From the NCBI GenBank assembly GCA_963576565.1, contig OY755046.1, forward strand, positions 55,097,471 through 55,161,470: 64,000 bases of DNA, read 5' to 3'. Shown here piece after piece: positions 35,980 to 47,900 of the stretch; position 1 is the first letter of the stretch, and every line of letters starts with the position of its first letter. The notes beneath the pieces were generated by a model. The model did not search any database. It worked only from the letters and a program-made list of their open reading frames with translations, and was not told the origin of the DNA. The DNA comes from Aspidapion aeneum. Lineage: Eukaryota > Arthropoda > Insecta > Coleoptera > Brentidae. Made by a program: the position numbers and the translations under genes.

Positions 35980-37945
35980 TAAAATTCCGAAGTCTTTTCA
36001 TGTCAGTCCCAGCTAAAATTTTTTTTATTTTTTATCAGTTGGCACTGCACATACAACTTCCAACTTGAAGAATACGGCGAAAAGAAAATTATAAAACAGC
36101 AACCCAGCTTTAATTTCATGAGACGAACCAAATAAGCCAACTTGATATATTCTTGTGTCATCGAAAACAGCTAAAGTGCAAAACTGTATCAATCTAACAA
36201 CCCAATAAACATATCTAGTGTGTCAGTCCTACAATCAAATATAGATTCTATGGATTACCAATTTAAATCAGATTGCCTTATTTTTAAGGTAAAAGCATGT
36301 TCTTTATAGTTTCTTTGATTTAAAATATAGGTAGTATCACTGCCACTAAACGATTTTTAGCATTTTTGGAAACCTTTCTCTATCTCTTTTCTACATGACA
36401 ATTTATATATTTTGCTAATACAGCTGTTATTATAAAGGTTACTAACAAACATATAAAATAAAACTGTAAATGCTCAGGTTTAGAGAACTCTTTTTCTACC
36501 AAGATCACGAATCTATATTGTGCGATTATCGTAGACTTAATTGGCCACTTTGTTTTAATTGGTCAGATGTATAATTAAACAGGTTAGACAGAAGAATAAC
36601 GGAGACAGATTGAGTATAATAAATCTATCATCAAATAACTGGCGCATTTTTAAAGTCGATAAATGTTTTAATCTCCTGCTAAATTCAATATAATTCTGGA
36701 TTTCCAATTTAATTTTGGATCGCTAACTTTAATTTGACTTTTGTTTCATTTTGTGGTAAAAGCTTACTGGTACAGAAAGGATTTAAAAACGAAAATATAC
36801 TTTTAATTTCAAAAATGTAAACAGCAGTTTATTTTGCATACATGTGGGCCTAAAATTTTTGCTGAAAAAAAGAAGTGTTTTTATATGCAAAATTTGTTGT
36901 AAACAACAGACTTTTTTCATGTGGCACCAAAAGCTAGTTAGATATAATTATGTGAGTTGCAACTTTAATGAAAAGTCTGTTGGAATAGTCATTTTTTTGT
37001 CCCCTCGGTAACGCGATAGTTTTTGCCATATTACTTACCCAAAATCCAGCGGTGTAGCGTGCCTTAAATAACAGGGCGGAGGGGGCGGTCAAAGGCTAAA
37101 AAGGGCGGCCATAAAAAAATTTGCGACAAAAAAAACAAAAAGGTATCATGTCTTTAGCAGTGGCGGCTGGTGACGTTATAAATCGGGGGGGGGGGGGGGA
37201 GGAAGGCAGAAATTTATATTGCATGGAAAAGAAGATAAAAAAACTTCCCTAAACAATTTTATTTTAGCATTTTAAAAAGAAGCAGCTACTTGGTGTAGGT
37301 TTTAGTTTATTTTTTATAAATAAGGTCTATTCGCCCTTTTCTTACATTCGCAAAGTGCTAGGATTAGCACCGGTTCCAGACTAATCATGGCCCTGTAGAG
37401 CATCCTCAAAAATCCAACAGAATTTTAAATAGTCTATTAACATACTAAGTAAATGTCTATTTTTTGCCACATTTTCATTATGTTCGGGAATGTTTTGCCT
37501 ATAGGCACTATTCAATTGGCACCTAATATCAGTCTTTCCTACCATAGAAAATTCTATGTGGTTATTTAAATAAGTAGCACTTACTTGGTGTCTTTAACTT
37601 TTCACTAAAGTGCTTGATATTACACATTCCTTTTGCCACCCATGCAGGATCACTTCGTGGATTGTTCATAATAAGACAAATAAAGCAAAAAAATGCATGA
37701 GTAAAAAAACACACAGCCCAGTAATTTCATTATAATGACTAGAAAAATATTTCTTAAAAACTAATTTTTAGAGATCTAGGTGAAGAATGTCTAGTATCTT
37801 TTTCCTTACAAATGCATAAAATACTTATCTGAAAAATAATTTATTATTCTTTTACTTAAATTGTATCTAAAGAACAACTTAAAATTAAAAAAATTGGTTT
37901 AAAATAACACTGGAAATTTGACAAAAATAGGCATTTTAGGTGTTA
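35980..37945. other. Gene-free stretch with one hAT-like end
   Basis: No gene is supported. At 37157 agtggcggctggtgacgtt is followed by a G run (about 37185-37199). The cagtggcgg start is typical of hAT-type non-autonomous elements, but I did not find the matching right end. Confidence 0.35.
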
Positions 37946-37954
37946 CACAAGGGA

Positions 37955-39130
37955 CATCAACGTTACCAAACGAACAAAAATTAAAAAGTAAACAATTTAT
38001 GGCACAAAACAAAACTACAAAGATATATAACTGTTAAAAACATTAAGGCAAAATATAAGTTCAATTATTTTCCAACTAAATTCCCAAAAAAATCAATATT
38101 CCGAGGGGTCATCAGCTTTCAACAGTACTGTACAAATTTCACAACAGGACCCGACAGTACCACGACAGGACCCAACAGTACGCGACAGGACCAGACAGGA
38201 CCCAACAGTACTCAACAGTACTCGACAGGACCCGACAGGACCCAACAGTACCCAACAGGACCCAACAGTACTCGACAGTACACGACAGGACCCAACAGGA
38301 CTCGACAGTACTCAACAGGACCCAACAGTACTCAACAGTACTCGACAGGACCCAACAGTACCCAACAGGACCCAACAGGACCCAACAGTACACGACAGGA
38401 CCCAACAGTACTCGACAGGACCCAACAGTACCCAACAGGACCCAACAGTACTCGACAGTACACGACAGGACCCAACAGGACCCAACAGGACCCAACAGTA
38501 CTCAACAGGACCCAACAGTACACGACAGGACCCAAGTCCTTTTGGACGCTGTACAAAATTTTAGGGTGCCGATGACCCCTCGCAATATCCCGATCTGTAA
38601 CATAGGAAAATATCTGTAACATCGAAAAAGAGCGTTACCGAACGGGACCAATTGTGTTACCGATGGGACATTTATAACAAAACTTTTGTTTATCAGTTTT
38701 CTTCAAAATTTCAACAGTTTTGTTCGGAAAAATGTTGAGTTTATTATAAGGAAGATAATCACGTTACCGAAAAAACAACTTCATTTACCTCAAACTTATA
38801 AATATTTATTTTTCAAAAACAAAACAAATTATTCGCCTCCGTCCTCTATTAGTCACTACCAGTGTTTATACTAAAACCTAACGTTGCCAGGTGGAATTAA
38901 TTTTCTTTATGTAAAAATTGGCTGTTACCGCCGCGGGACAGATTTCATGTGACAAGTTTTTTTATTTTTTATTTAATTTTCTGTAGATACAATATATCAA
39001 AACCTATATGTTTACAAATCTACAAACTTTAAATTTTTAGAAAACTTTGAGTTATTAGCACTTTGAAGGCAATATTAGTATTTTAAAACTTGACAAACCG
39101 CTAGTGAAATGTTACCGAAGGGACATTTTC
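37955..39130. repeat. Scattered GTTACCGA(A)GGGACA motifs
   Basis: A motif close to gttaccgaagggaca occurs at about 37962 (gttaccaaacgaac), 38630 (gttaccgaacgggacc), 38655 (gttaccgatgggacat), 38763 (gttaccgaaaaaac), 38929 (gttaccgccgcgggaca) and 39112 (gttaccgaagggacat). All are on the same strand, at irregular distances. The minisatellite lies between the first and second copies. They may be remnants of subterminal repeats of one mobile element. Confidence 0.5.
38141..38535 (+). repeat. 10-bp minisatellite, about 39 units
   Basis: A perfect 10-bp period with unit caacag(g/t)acc and its variants cgacaggacc, caacagtact and cgacagtaca. Two unit classes, GGAC and GTAC, alternate in an irregular, binary-looking order. 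With no stop codon in the unit, three long - strand frames stay open over it (repeating CWVL and VGSC). None is a gene. Confidence 0.9.
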
Positions 39131-39589
39131 ATGGTTAAAAATATTTTTGATGGTTTTTTCTATTAAATAATTTGCGACTTTAAGTTTTGTCATAACTAAA
39201 GTTAACCAACCGTTTCTTTATAATAAAATTGAAAAAGGCTCCAATAATTTCTTTTGTTTCGCATGTGGTAGCCAAATTCAGGTTATGTTAAAAAAAAATG
39301 CTATGTACCAACATTTGTAGAGGTTCTCACAGTTGATAGATAAATGAAATTTATAAACGTATATCTCAGTGTTTCTTATTCTAAGCCACTTTTTAGTACT
39401 GCTCAGTCATTCTGACACTGGTACTTATTTTACTTTATCGGGAAGATAGATACGGTTTCTCTACGATACCGTTTTATTCCTTTTATTTCAATTCGATTTT
39501 TATCTGCTTGTCTATCTTATTTTTTAACAGTTTTTTTTATTTGTTAAGCTACCTATTAGTAAAATCATGTCTAATTTTATAAAGTAATA

Positions 39590-39980
39590 TACAGGATGAT
39601 TCAAAACTAGGCGGCATTCTTTTGGAGGCGCAAAAAGTCCCTATTCTTTTCGGTCCGAAAATGCTTCCCTAGAGAACTACGCCCCTTTGAATATGATGAC
39701 ACCTTAATAACAATTGTTCCTCTACAACTTTAAAACTCTTTACAATTAATTATTAAAAATTGGTGTACTCTGTAATAATGTAATGGTAAATAAGATTATA
39801 AATAAAAAATTTAAAAATTTTATTCAGTGGCGGCACATGCATAGGAGGGTAAGAAATAGAATTCTTTTACTCTTCAGGTTATTGCTATTTTATTTGGAAA
39901 CTGTATAATTTTAAATGTTTTTACAGTACACCAATTGTCAAAACTTAATTCTTAAGGGTTTTAAAGTTATAGAGAAAAAA
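39590..39980. mobile_element. Short element with internal inverted repeat
   Basis: It starts at atacaggatgattcaaaact, an acagggtg-type end. The segment ctctacaactttaaaactc...ggtgtactctgtaa (39721-39777) is repeated inverted at about 39922-39976 (ttacagtacaccaatt...gttttaaagttatagag). A cagtggcgg motif lies between. No coding sequence. Confidence 0.5.
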
Positions 39981-39984
39981 ACAA

Positions 39985-41870
39985 CTAAAGTTTAGTTTAG
40001 ATTTGACGTACAAGAGAGACAATTATAATTAGTATAAAACTTTAAAGAAATACATGGACACTATGAAAGATAAGCAACTACAAAGTAAATTTAAACCTAT
40101 TTTCTATATGGGTAAATAAAGAAATCATAACAAATAATACGAAGAGAGAATTAAATTAAAAAAAAAAAACATTCGCCTCGAAAAAAGGAAATAAAAAAGT
40201 GACGGGGACAAAAAGGACTTTTAGTAAATCAGGTACCTAATAAAAATAAACAATAAAGAAAAAATACTTTAGGAAACAAAAAATTAGATATCAAAAATCA
40301 AAAGAAATAAAACAATAAAAATTGTTTCTTACTAAAATTAAAACTTTTCTTTTATTTACATTTTGTTTTGTTTCCTAGCTTTAAATTATACTCAACGAGG
40401 GTTTTCCTATTAGTTCATCCATTTATTAATCAAAGAAAGCAAACCAGAAAACATACAAGGAAATAAAATTAAGTTACAAACGAGTGATTTTTACAGCTGA
40501 AATGCTATTAGACTATAAAAAAATATAACGTACATTTTTAAAACATAAATTTAAAATAGCAAGATTAAATTATTGCGTAACAAATAAGCTGACAATATTG
40601 CTGCAAAAGACTTAATTATGTATATCGACGCTGATGGCAAATCGTTGCACTTCATTGATTCCTGATCAATGAAAAGGATTTGAACGTAAATAAATCAAAC
40701 TAAACTCGACATCGAACTAAACATGTTGTAAACTAACGTAACCCAAGAACCACATAAAAATTTTCAAAACTTCTTTAAAAAGTGATTGGGATTAGTTAAA
40801 AGGTGCGATTCCGAAGTTTCATGTTCGGTTCGGTTCGGTTCGGTTCGGTTCGCTTAAGTGATCACGAGTATAAACTTTTTGATGGAAGGCACTTAAGGCC
40901 TTAGAAGCATCCGAAATAATAAGCAGTTCAGTTCAGGGTATATTTGTATATATCTGACAACCTCCCTTAGAATAAAAAGTAAAGTTATTAGTTATACTTA
41001 AAAGTTTTTTTCTTATTTGGTTTTTTGATACTCTCAGAGTATAAATATCTTTTTTTCTCAGTTGAATTTTGATTTGTTAATTGTTTCAGTTGCCTGTTCT
41101 AATTTTCTCTTTTTTTCCTTGTTTGAGTATTCTTCGGTTATTTTTTTTATATTTTATCTGGTTCTTCACCTTGTCCTAATTTATCAAAGGTTTCGATTTT
41201 TTAAAGGTTAGCTTCTAGGTTTTGGAATGTGCTGTACATTTTTCTACCATCACTTTCTTTTTTGGTTGGCGTTTTGTTTGTTATTCTGGCAACATTAAGA
41301 ATTTTTCTTTCATATTTAAGTGTTTTTATATTCTGTTTGAATTTATTCGGGAAAATTCGAAATTCTTTAGTAGTATTTCCTTACTTAGAAAGTAAGTCTT
41401 GTTATTCCTTCACTAAGTTTTCTAAATCTGTTTTAATGAATAAAAAAATTAATTTGTTTATCAAGGTCTTCGGTCTATCTTCGGTGTCCTCAGTTTATTG
41501 TTTTATATTCCATAATAAACTAAATTATATTTTTTTTATAAATATTTTACTTTCTTTAATATTAATTTTAGCTTTTAACATACTTTAATATAGAAGATAA
41601 ATAATGTTTATTAAATTAAATTCAATGTAAAATAGCTAAAAAGGCGTGCATACAAGCGTGGCAGATAGACAGCCCATCAGTTAATGGTACTCAATTATTA
41701 CGGATATAATAAATATTTTAATGGAAAACATAAAAACACTAGCAATGTTTCACTTTCAGTTTCAAAATAATGTCTTTAAAGTAAGTGAAATTTCTGGACT
41801 GTTAGGATACCTATTTCCTATTTTATTTTATTTGTTCTGCTTACTATTTTTAAAGCTAATTATTATTTTT
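39985..41870. other. AT-rich stretch upstream of the PTB gene
   Basis: It contains a (TTCGG)n run of about five units at 40825-40851 and otherwise AT-rich DNA. The 119-residue frame at 41229-41588 is nearly all Leu/Phe/Ile/Ser and is most likely chance. The promoter and any 5' UTR exon of the downstream gene may lie here. A possible acceptor (ttttcttttcag, ending at 41879) would start the first coding exon. Confidence 0.35.
40825..40851 (+). repeat. (TTCGG)n microsatellite
   Basis: About five consecutive ttcgg units. Short runs of the same motif occur near 24616, 45674 and 58040 (complement). Confidence 0.7.
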
Positions 41871-41976
41871 CTTTTCAGGTCATAAGCTTTAAGCAGTCCC
41901 CGTAGAAGATTTTCAAAAACAAATGGTAAATATGTAAGAACTTATTTGGCAAACTCAAGGCTTAAGCTAAACCATC

Positions 41977-44900
41977 ATGGTTATGATGAGTGCAATAGAA
42001 TCCCTAATAATACCAAAAGCTCCCGCTTTACCTCTTCCACCATTGGTAGCTCTACCTTCAAAAATACCTCCATCTTTGCCCGCTCCCAATACTCCACCAC
42101 CTTTACCTCCATCTTATAGGCCTACTAACCCTCAAAATGTTGGGATTTATCAAAAAATTGAAAGTGTCTTAAGCAAAAATCTAAATAATATAAATTTAAA
42201 TAACAAAAGTGACAACATAAGTAATAATGATAAAAACAGTAGTGCTGAAATAAGTTTAAACTATGAAGAGACACGTAAAGTTATAAACAATGAACTTAGT
42301 AATTCCAAAGCATGTGAGTTAAACAACAGATATGAAGAAACGCGAAAAATACTGAACCAGTCAACCCATACAACACCTCCGCCATTACCTCCTCAATCAC
42401 AAAAAGCTGCCAGCAATCAAAATCAAGAAACGTCGATTATGGAGGAAAGAAGAATCACACAAAAGCTGGTGGAAGGAAGTAAAATTATCATGAGGAATGA
42501 AAGCGTAAGGTCTAAGCTTAGCGGGAGAAGTGTTACTTCCCAAAGGAGTGGTGGATTTCGACTAAAAGATGGTATGTAAAAAAAGTCCTATGTTTTAAAA
42601 AATAAAGACGACGTAATCACAAGCCTCTATCTAATACATCTAATTGTTGATAGGTAACAACAATAGTTCATCTGCCACTTCTTTCCATGATAAAGAGGAG
42701 ACAGGCAGCGTTTACAGCATCTATAAGCAAAAAATTGACTCAATGTTCGAATCGGACACCTCTAGTCAAGTGTCCAACAATGTTCACAATTCTGTACAGG
42801 CCAAAATTGAGAAAATGTTTTCTGATGTTGCCAAGGATTCGGGAATACAGCCACATCAGATCGGAATGCATAACTTTTCAGTGGATTATTTAGGTAACTT
42901 TATTTTCCATTCAAAAATACAAATAAAAACCTCCCAATTCTTAGTCAAAATAGATACTTCCTTTGGAAAACCGGCACTGTTTTCCAATAAAAAATCTATG
43001 CCAGCTACCGTTTGAAGTTTTTCAGTCTTTTTTATAACTCATTTTCAATATATTTTCAGGAAGCATACCTCTCCATGACAAAGTCACCAGTCTGGATGGT
43101 CTCCAAACTCCTTTAAAAGACCTTTACTTTTCCTACAAACGACAGGCTAAACACAAACAGAAATTATCGGGAAGACTGGAAATTTCCTCCCAAGGTTTAA
43201 AAGTGCAGTATCAAGGAGAGACTGGAGATCTGGAGCAAATGAACAGTTTTCCTACCATCGCGGTGTGGAGTGCCGTTAAATTTGTAGTACAAGAAATTAA
43301 CAGCAGGTATTTATTTTAATATGTTTTTAGTCCTGACACACTGTTGATTCTACTATGTTAAAATAATGACCTTTTGGCACGTAGCCATAGATTACTAACA
43401 ATCAACGAAGTTTAATCGAGAATTTGTTTAAATTAATTTTTATTCTTTTAGCAGAAATGGTCTAACTTACGCTTTTCTTCCTCTTATTACTGATCCTGAT
43501 AACATGGATAAGCAAATGTTATTCAGAAATCTGGAGGAAAATGAGAAACGTTATATCCATAGCGATGAAAATCATTCTCCTTTATTTGCTGTAGTAATGA
43601 GGAAATTTGGAGTTCAAAAACAATTGGAGTGCCACGGGTAAGACTTAACATAATTCTAATCCACATACATTCTAATTTAAAAAATAACTCTCTCTGTTTT
43701 AGTTTTGTGTGTCAAACATCAGAAGATGCCATTGTGATCGCAGCAACCCTGTACAAATCCTTAGTAAGCCACATGAAAAACAAAGAGAGAAAGCCTCAAA
43801 ACAAAAACGGTTTAACAACTTGCATGTCCACCACTTCAAGTATAACAGAGAAAATTAACGGAAAAGATGAAAACCCTCTTCCGGTTAGGCCACCAAGGAA
43901 GAAAAGAAGCAACAGCTCCAGTGTTGCTAGTGATAGCAACTCAATTGCAAATGTAAGTTAGCTACAACTATAATACTTCCCTTCTTTTAAGCATCTGTTT
44001 GTAAAGAGCAAACTACCAACATCACCAAACCATTTTAGTAAAGTTGTTTATCTCACTCAATGTAGAGGAAGTAATAAAAAAAATACATTTAATTTTTCTT
44101 ATAGATGGCTGATGTTCAAACAATCTTGGACTCCCAAGACAAAAATCCAAAACGTTCCACCAAAGCCAGACGAGCTCCAAAAGCTCCAAGTCCTCCAAAA
44201 GATGATATGGATGCAATTCTTCCATATGAAGAGCCAGTTAACATTTTAAGAAGTGATAGTAGAAACGGTAATAGTTACAATGTTAGTAATGGAGATGATG
44301 TGACCGAAAGAAAACCCAAGAGCTTTTCAGGTAATAATTTTAATATTTTATGAGTTGTGATAAAAAATGAGTTAATTAAAGACTTGTAAGAACTAGTTTG
44401 TGTGGTTTCTTTTGTAGATAAATTAAGTGCCTATATCTCCAAAGAACAAAAACAAATAGCTGAAGAACTAAAGAAAAAGATCAACAATCCTGATAAGGGT
44501 AAAAAATCAAAATAAAAAACTTAACCTTTGTTTCGAATAGTTTCCAGCTAACTTTTTACTTAATTGCAACCTTCGTTTACCTATTTCTCTTGTTCTTTAT
44601 TGTTTCTTAATTTTAAGAAGCTGATATTTTTACTCTCTTCTACTTTGTTTTTGTTTATTTTCCCACTATTTCCGCTATCTTGTCTTTGATTTATTTGTAT
44701 TTTTCATTTCTATAATTTAATACGTAACAGATTTTTTTTTAATTTAAGGGCTAAGACATGTAGACATTAAAAAGACTGAAAGCATTTTCAATCCAGAAGA
44801 CTCCGTAAGAAGCAAAGAAAATTCCGGTGATATTTTTACAAAAGTAACAATTCCTAGAAGTGGAAGTTTCCTTAATACTGGAGGGCTAACCCGATACAAA

Positions 44901-47900
44901 AGCAAAATATCAAGGTATCTAGAAGACTATGTTTTGCTCTTTCTAACCTATTACTAAAATTATTAGTGTTATTTAATTTTATAGTAAAATGTTAATGTTT
45001 TAGGAATAACGACTCTACAAGCGGAGGCTCACCTTTAGGTTTTAAAGAAATATTTCACGAATTATCTCTTCAAGAAGGGTTGCACTCTATGGATGATATT
45101 CTATCCGTCATTATCGACCCCGATGGAATGTCCTTTAATGATCTAAAACCAATTTATAAGGAATTTTTGCTCAAACTAGCTGTAACTCTGACGAAGGACG
45201 AGTTGTATTTAAAGAGTAAAAGCATAATGCGGAGGCAAAAAAAGAAGCAAATCAAAAGGTATTAGTTAGTTTTATAACAAACTTAGGTTATTATAATTAA
45301 ATAGTTTAAGACATGTCTTAATTTATAATAATTTTTAGGTCCTCTAGTGCAAAAAGAAGCCCAAACCTTCTATCATCCACCAAAATTAAACGCCTTAAAC
45401 ATATCTTTCAAAAAAACTTGAAGATACCGCCTCCAGCATCCTTTCGTAAGCAATACAAAGAAAATCCAATGAACGTGGAGGGTTCGGTAGACGTCCAAAT
45501 TAACGCCAAGCTACCTGAAAGCAGTATAGATAGTTCAAGTTATGACACTAGGCAGTTTAGGACAAAGGAAGAACTAGGAGTTAAAAAACAAAATTACAGG
45601 AAGAAAAGTACAATGGGTAAGTAAATAAAAATAGAGAACTCTAAGGTCATTTAATATGGTAACACACATACGTGTTCGGTTCGGATATTAAAAGAAAAGA
45701 AAAAGAAGATAAAAATTCTTTCAAAATTATTGTGGAAGAGAACACCAATAAATTATGGATTTAAAAATACAGTTCTTTTGGAGTTAATATTATTAATTTG
45801 GTTCAACGAAAATGTTTTATGTTTTAGCTGACCCTAATAAACCCCGAGGTCGTCGAGACCGTACGTCAACCTCAGAAGAGTCCGACTTTTTTTCGCTGAA
45901 ACGCCAACAAAAACTCAATTCTCAAAATACCAACCTTGTGGCCATCAACCAAAATAGAAACAGCAGTTCAGGATATGTGAGCTGTTCAGAGTGTAGCTAT
46001 GATAGTGATACTTGTACGTGTACTTCTGCAGACAAATGCTACTGTAGCTTGGGGCAGCAGAAGAGCCAGTTTGGAAGTAGTAGTAAAAGAGGAAGCAGTA
46101 AGTATGGTTGCCTCAAATTCAGAAGATGTATAATAAAGTTTGGGTTGCTCGTCTGAATCTAGAGCAACCATAAAAAACTTTGGTAAAACTTATAAGAATA
46201 TATTATACAACATTAAATTCAGAAGATAAAATACATATTTTGGCTTACTCGCCTAAATCTATGACATTTTAACCTATTACAGCTTTAGCAAAACTCTTAA
46301 GATTCTTTTGGGCAAATACGGGCTGCAATGATTAAGCTACGTTGTAGTATTTCCTATTTTATTTTTAAGGAGAACGCTGCTTGTGCAGTGAAGACTTGAT
46401 ACTATGCGGGTGTGACACAGACTCCTGCGCAGAATCAAACAAATGCTATTGTCCCTACGGACCTCAAAGTCTAGCAGCGTCCTCGAAAAATAGGAGAGCT
46501 TCTCACAGTAACCTAAAGATGCATTCCTCAAGTTCTAAAAAGCATAGACATAGAGGTTGTGAGGAAGCTGGAATGAGTATGTTTAAATTTTTATTTTTTA
46601 TACTAGAACTTGGGTTCTTAGCAATTAAATGTTTTATTGATTTAACCTTAGTAGGCGACGGTTCTTCTGCTTGTAGTATAAAAACATTACTTAACTTGGT
46701 CTTTTGCGGTTGTTTTATACAAGAAATGTTATTTTTAGGAGAATCTGCACCCCACCAGCACCACTCACACATCAAGCACAAGAAGCTTTGTAAGAAAAAC
46801 TCGCATACAAAAAGCACTAAAAGCTTGGAATATATGAGCAATCCTAGTGAGACTTATTACGAAAAGTTAAGAAGCAAAAGCAAGTTTGGTAGTGAGAGAG
46901 TCGGACATACTAATTACTATGAAAAACACAGGTAACAAAGGAGATACAATGTAGGTAAAACTTTTACAGTCCATATAAACTATGTTTGCAAGTGTTCCAA
47001 ACCAAAAAAAAAAGTTTATATGATGAACAATTTTTAAAAAAAAATGGAAGAAAAAACCAAACAAATAAAAGATTTATAACTTAAATCATAAGTTATAAAA
47101 ACCAAAATTAAAATTAAAGTGTACAAATTTACCTACATAAGTTCATTTTGGTAAAATTATTGGCATTTTTGCAAAATAAATAACTTTGCCTCAAATACTC
47201 AAAATCCTTCAAATTCGGATAAAAACCTTCAATCCTTCAATAGCCAAAATCCAAAGCCCTTCATATTAAAGGAAAACCTTTAAAGCTGGCAACACTGGTT
47301 CAGTGGAGGATTTGTGCTTTTGAACTTCTTATCGGAAAAATTTATCTGTCTCTTTCTAAGTGAGCTATCCTATGGACAGAAAAGCTTTTACCAATATTTT
47401 ATAAAACTTATTTTTAAACAACTTAAAGACAGAGGTATTTATTATTTGTTTTAGTTTAACGAAGACGAGACGGAACAGTCACTCGGGTGTGAACACTAGA
47501 GTAGAAACTTTTGAAGAAATGAATCTGATAGCCCTGGAAGATATCCAAAAGGACTTGGGAGGAGGAAACAATGCTAAAATGTTGGCAACTGCAGCAGGTA
47601 TGGCATTATCCTTAAAATATGTAAAGCGCAAGACGGGTTAAGGGGGGTTTGGCCTTGCGTTACGCTCAATCTGCTTTTATTGTGGCTTTTCTTTAAAATG
47701 CGTTACGAAGGGGAAAGTCAAAAATCCTGAATTTTTGCGTAACGTAATTTAAAAATGTTCTATACAGAATTTAATTCGTTAGGCGGAAAATTATCAGCAA
47801 TGGACTATGAATTACTGAAACTTACGAAAGGTGGCAACATTGGAGACCTTGAGAACCTAAGAGACTATTGGGCTGGCACAAGAAGTTACGAAAACTACAA

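Noticed and set aside
38139..38622. Three long - strand frames over 38.1-38.6 kb that repeat CWVL/VGSC
   Set aside because: They come from the stop-free 10-bp minisatellite unit. All three frames are open, and there is no coding signal.
40825..40851. (TTCGG)n as a telomere-like repeat
   Set aside because: Only about five units, internal to the sequence, and unlike the TTAGG or TCAGG repeats known in insects.
41229..41588. 119-residue hydrophobic frame upstream of the PTB gene
   Set aside because: Composition (Leu, Phe, Ile, Ser) follows the T-rich DNA. No homology, no splice partners, and it is not in frame with the gene.
46503..46841. 112-residue - strand frame under exons 12-13 of the PTB gene
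   Set aside because: It is the antisense shadow of a well-supported coding region.
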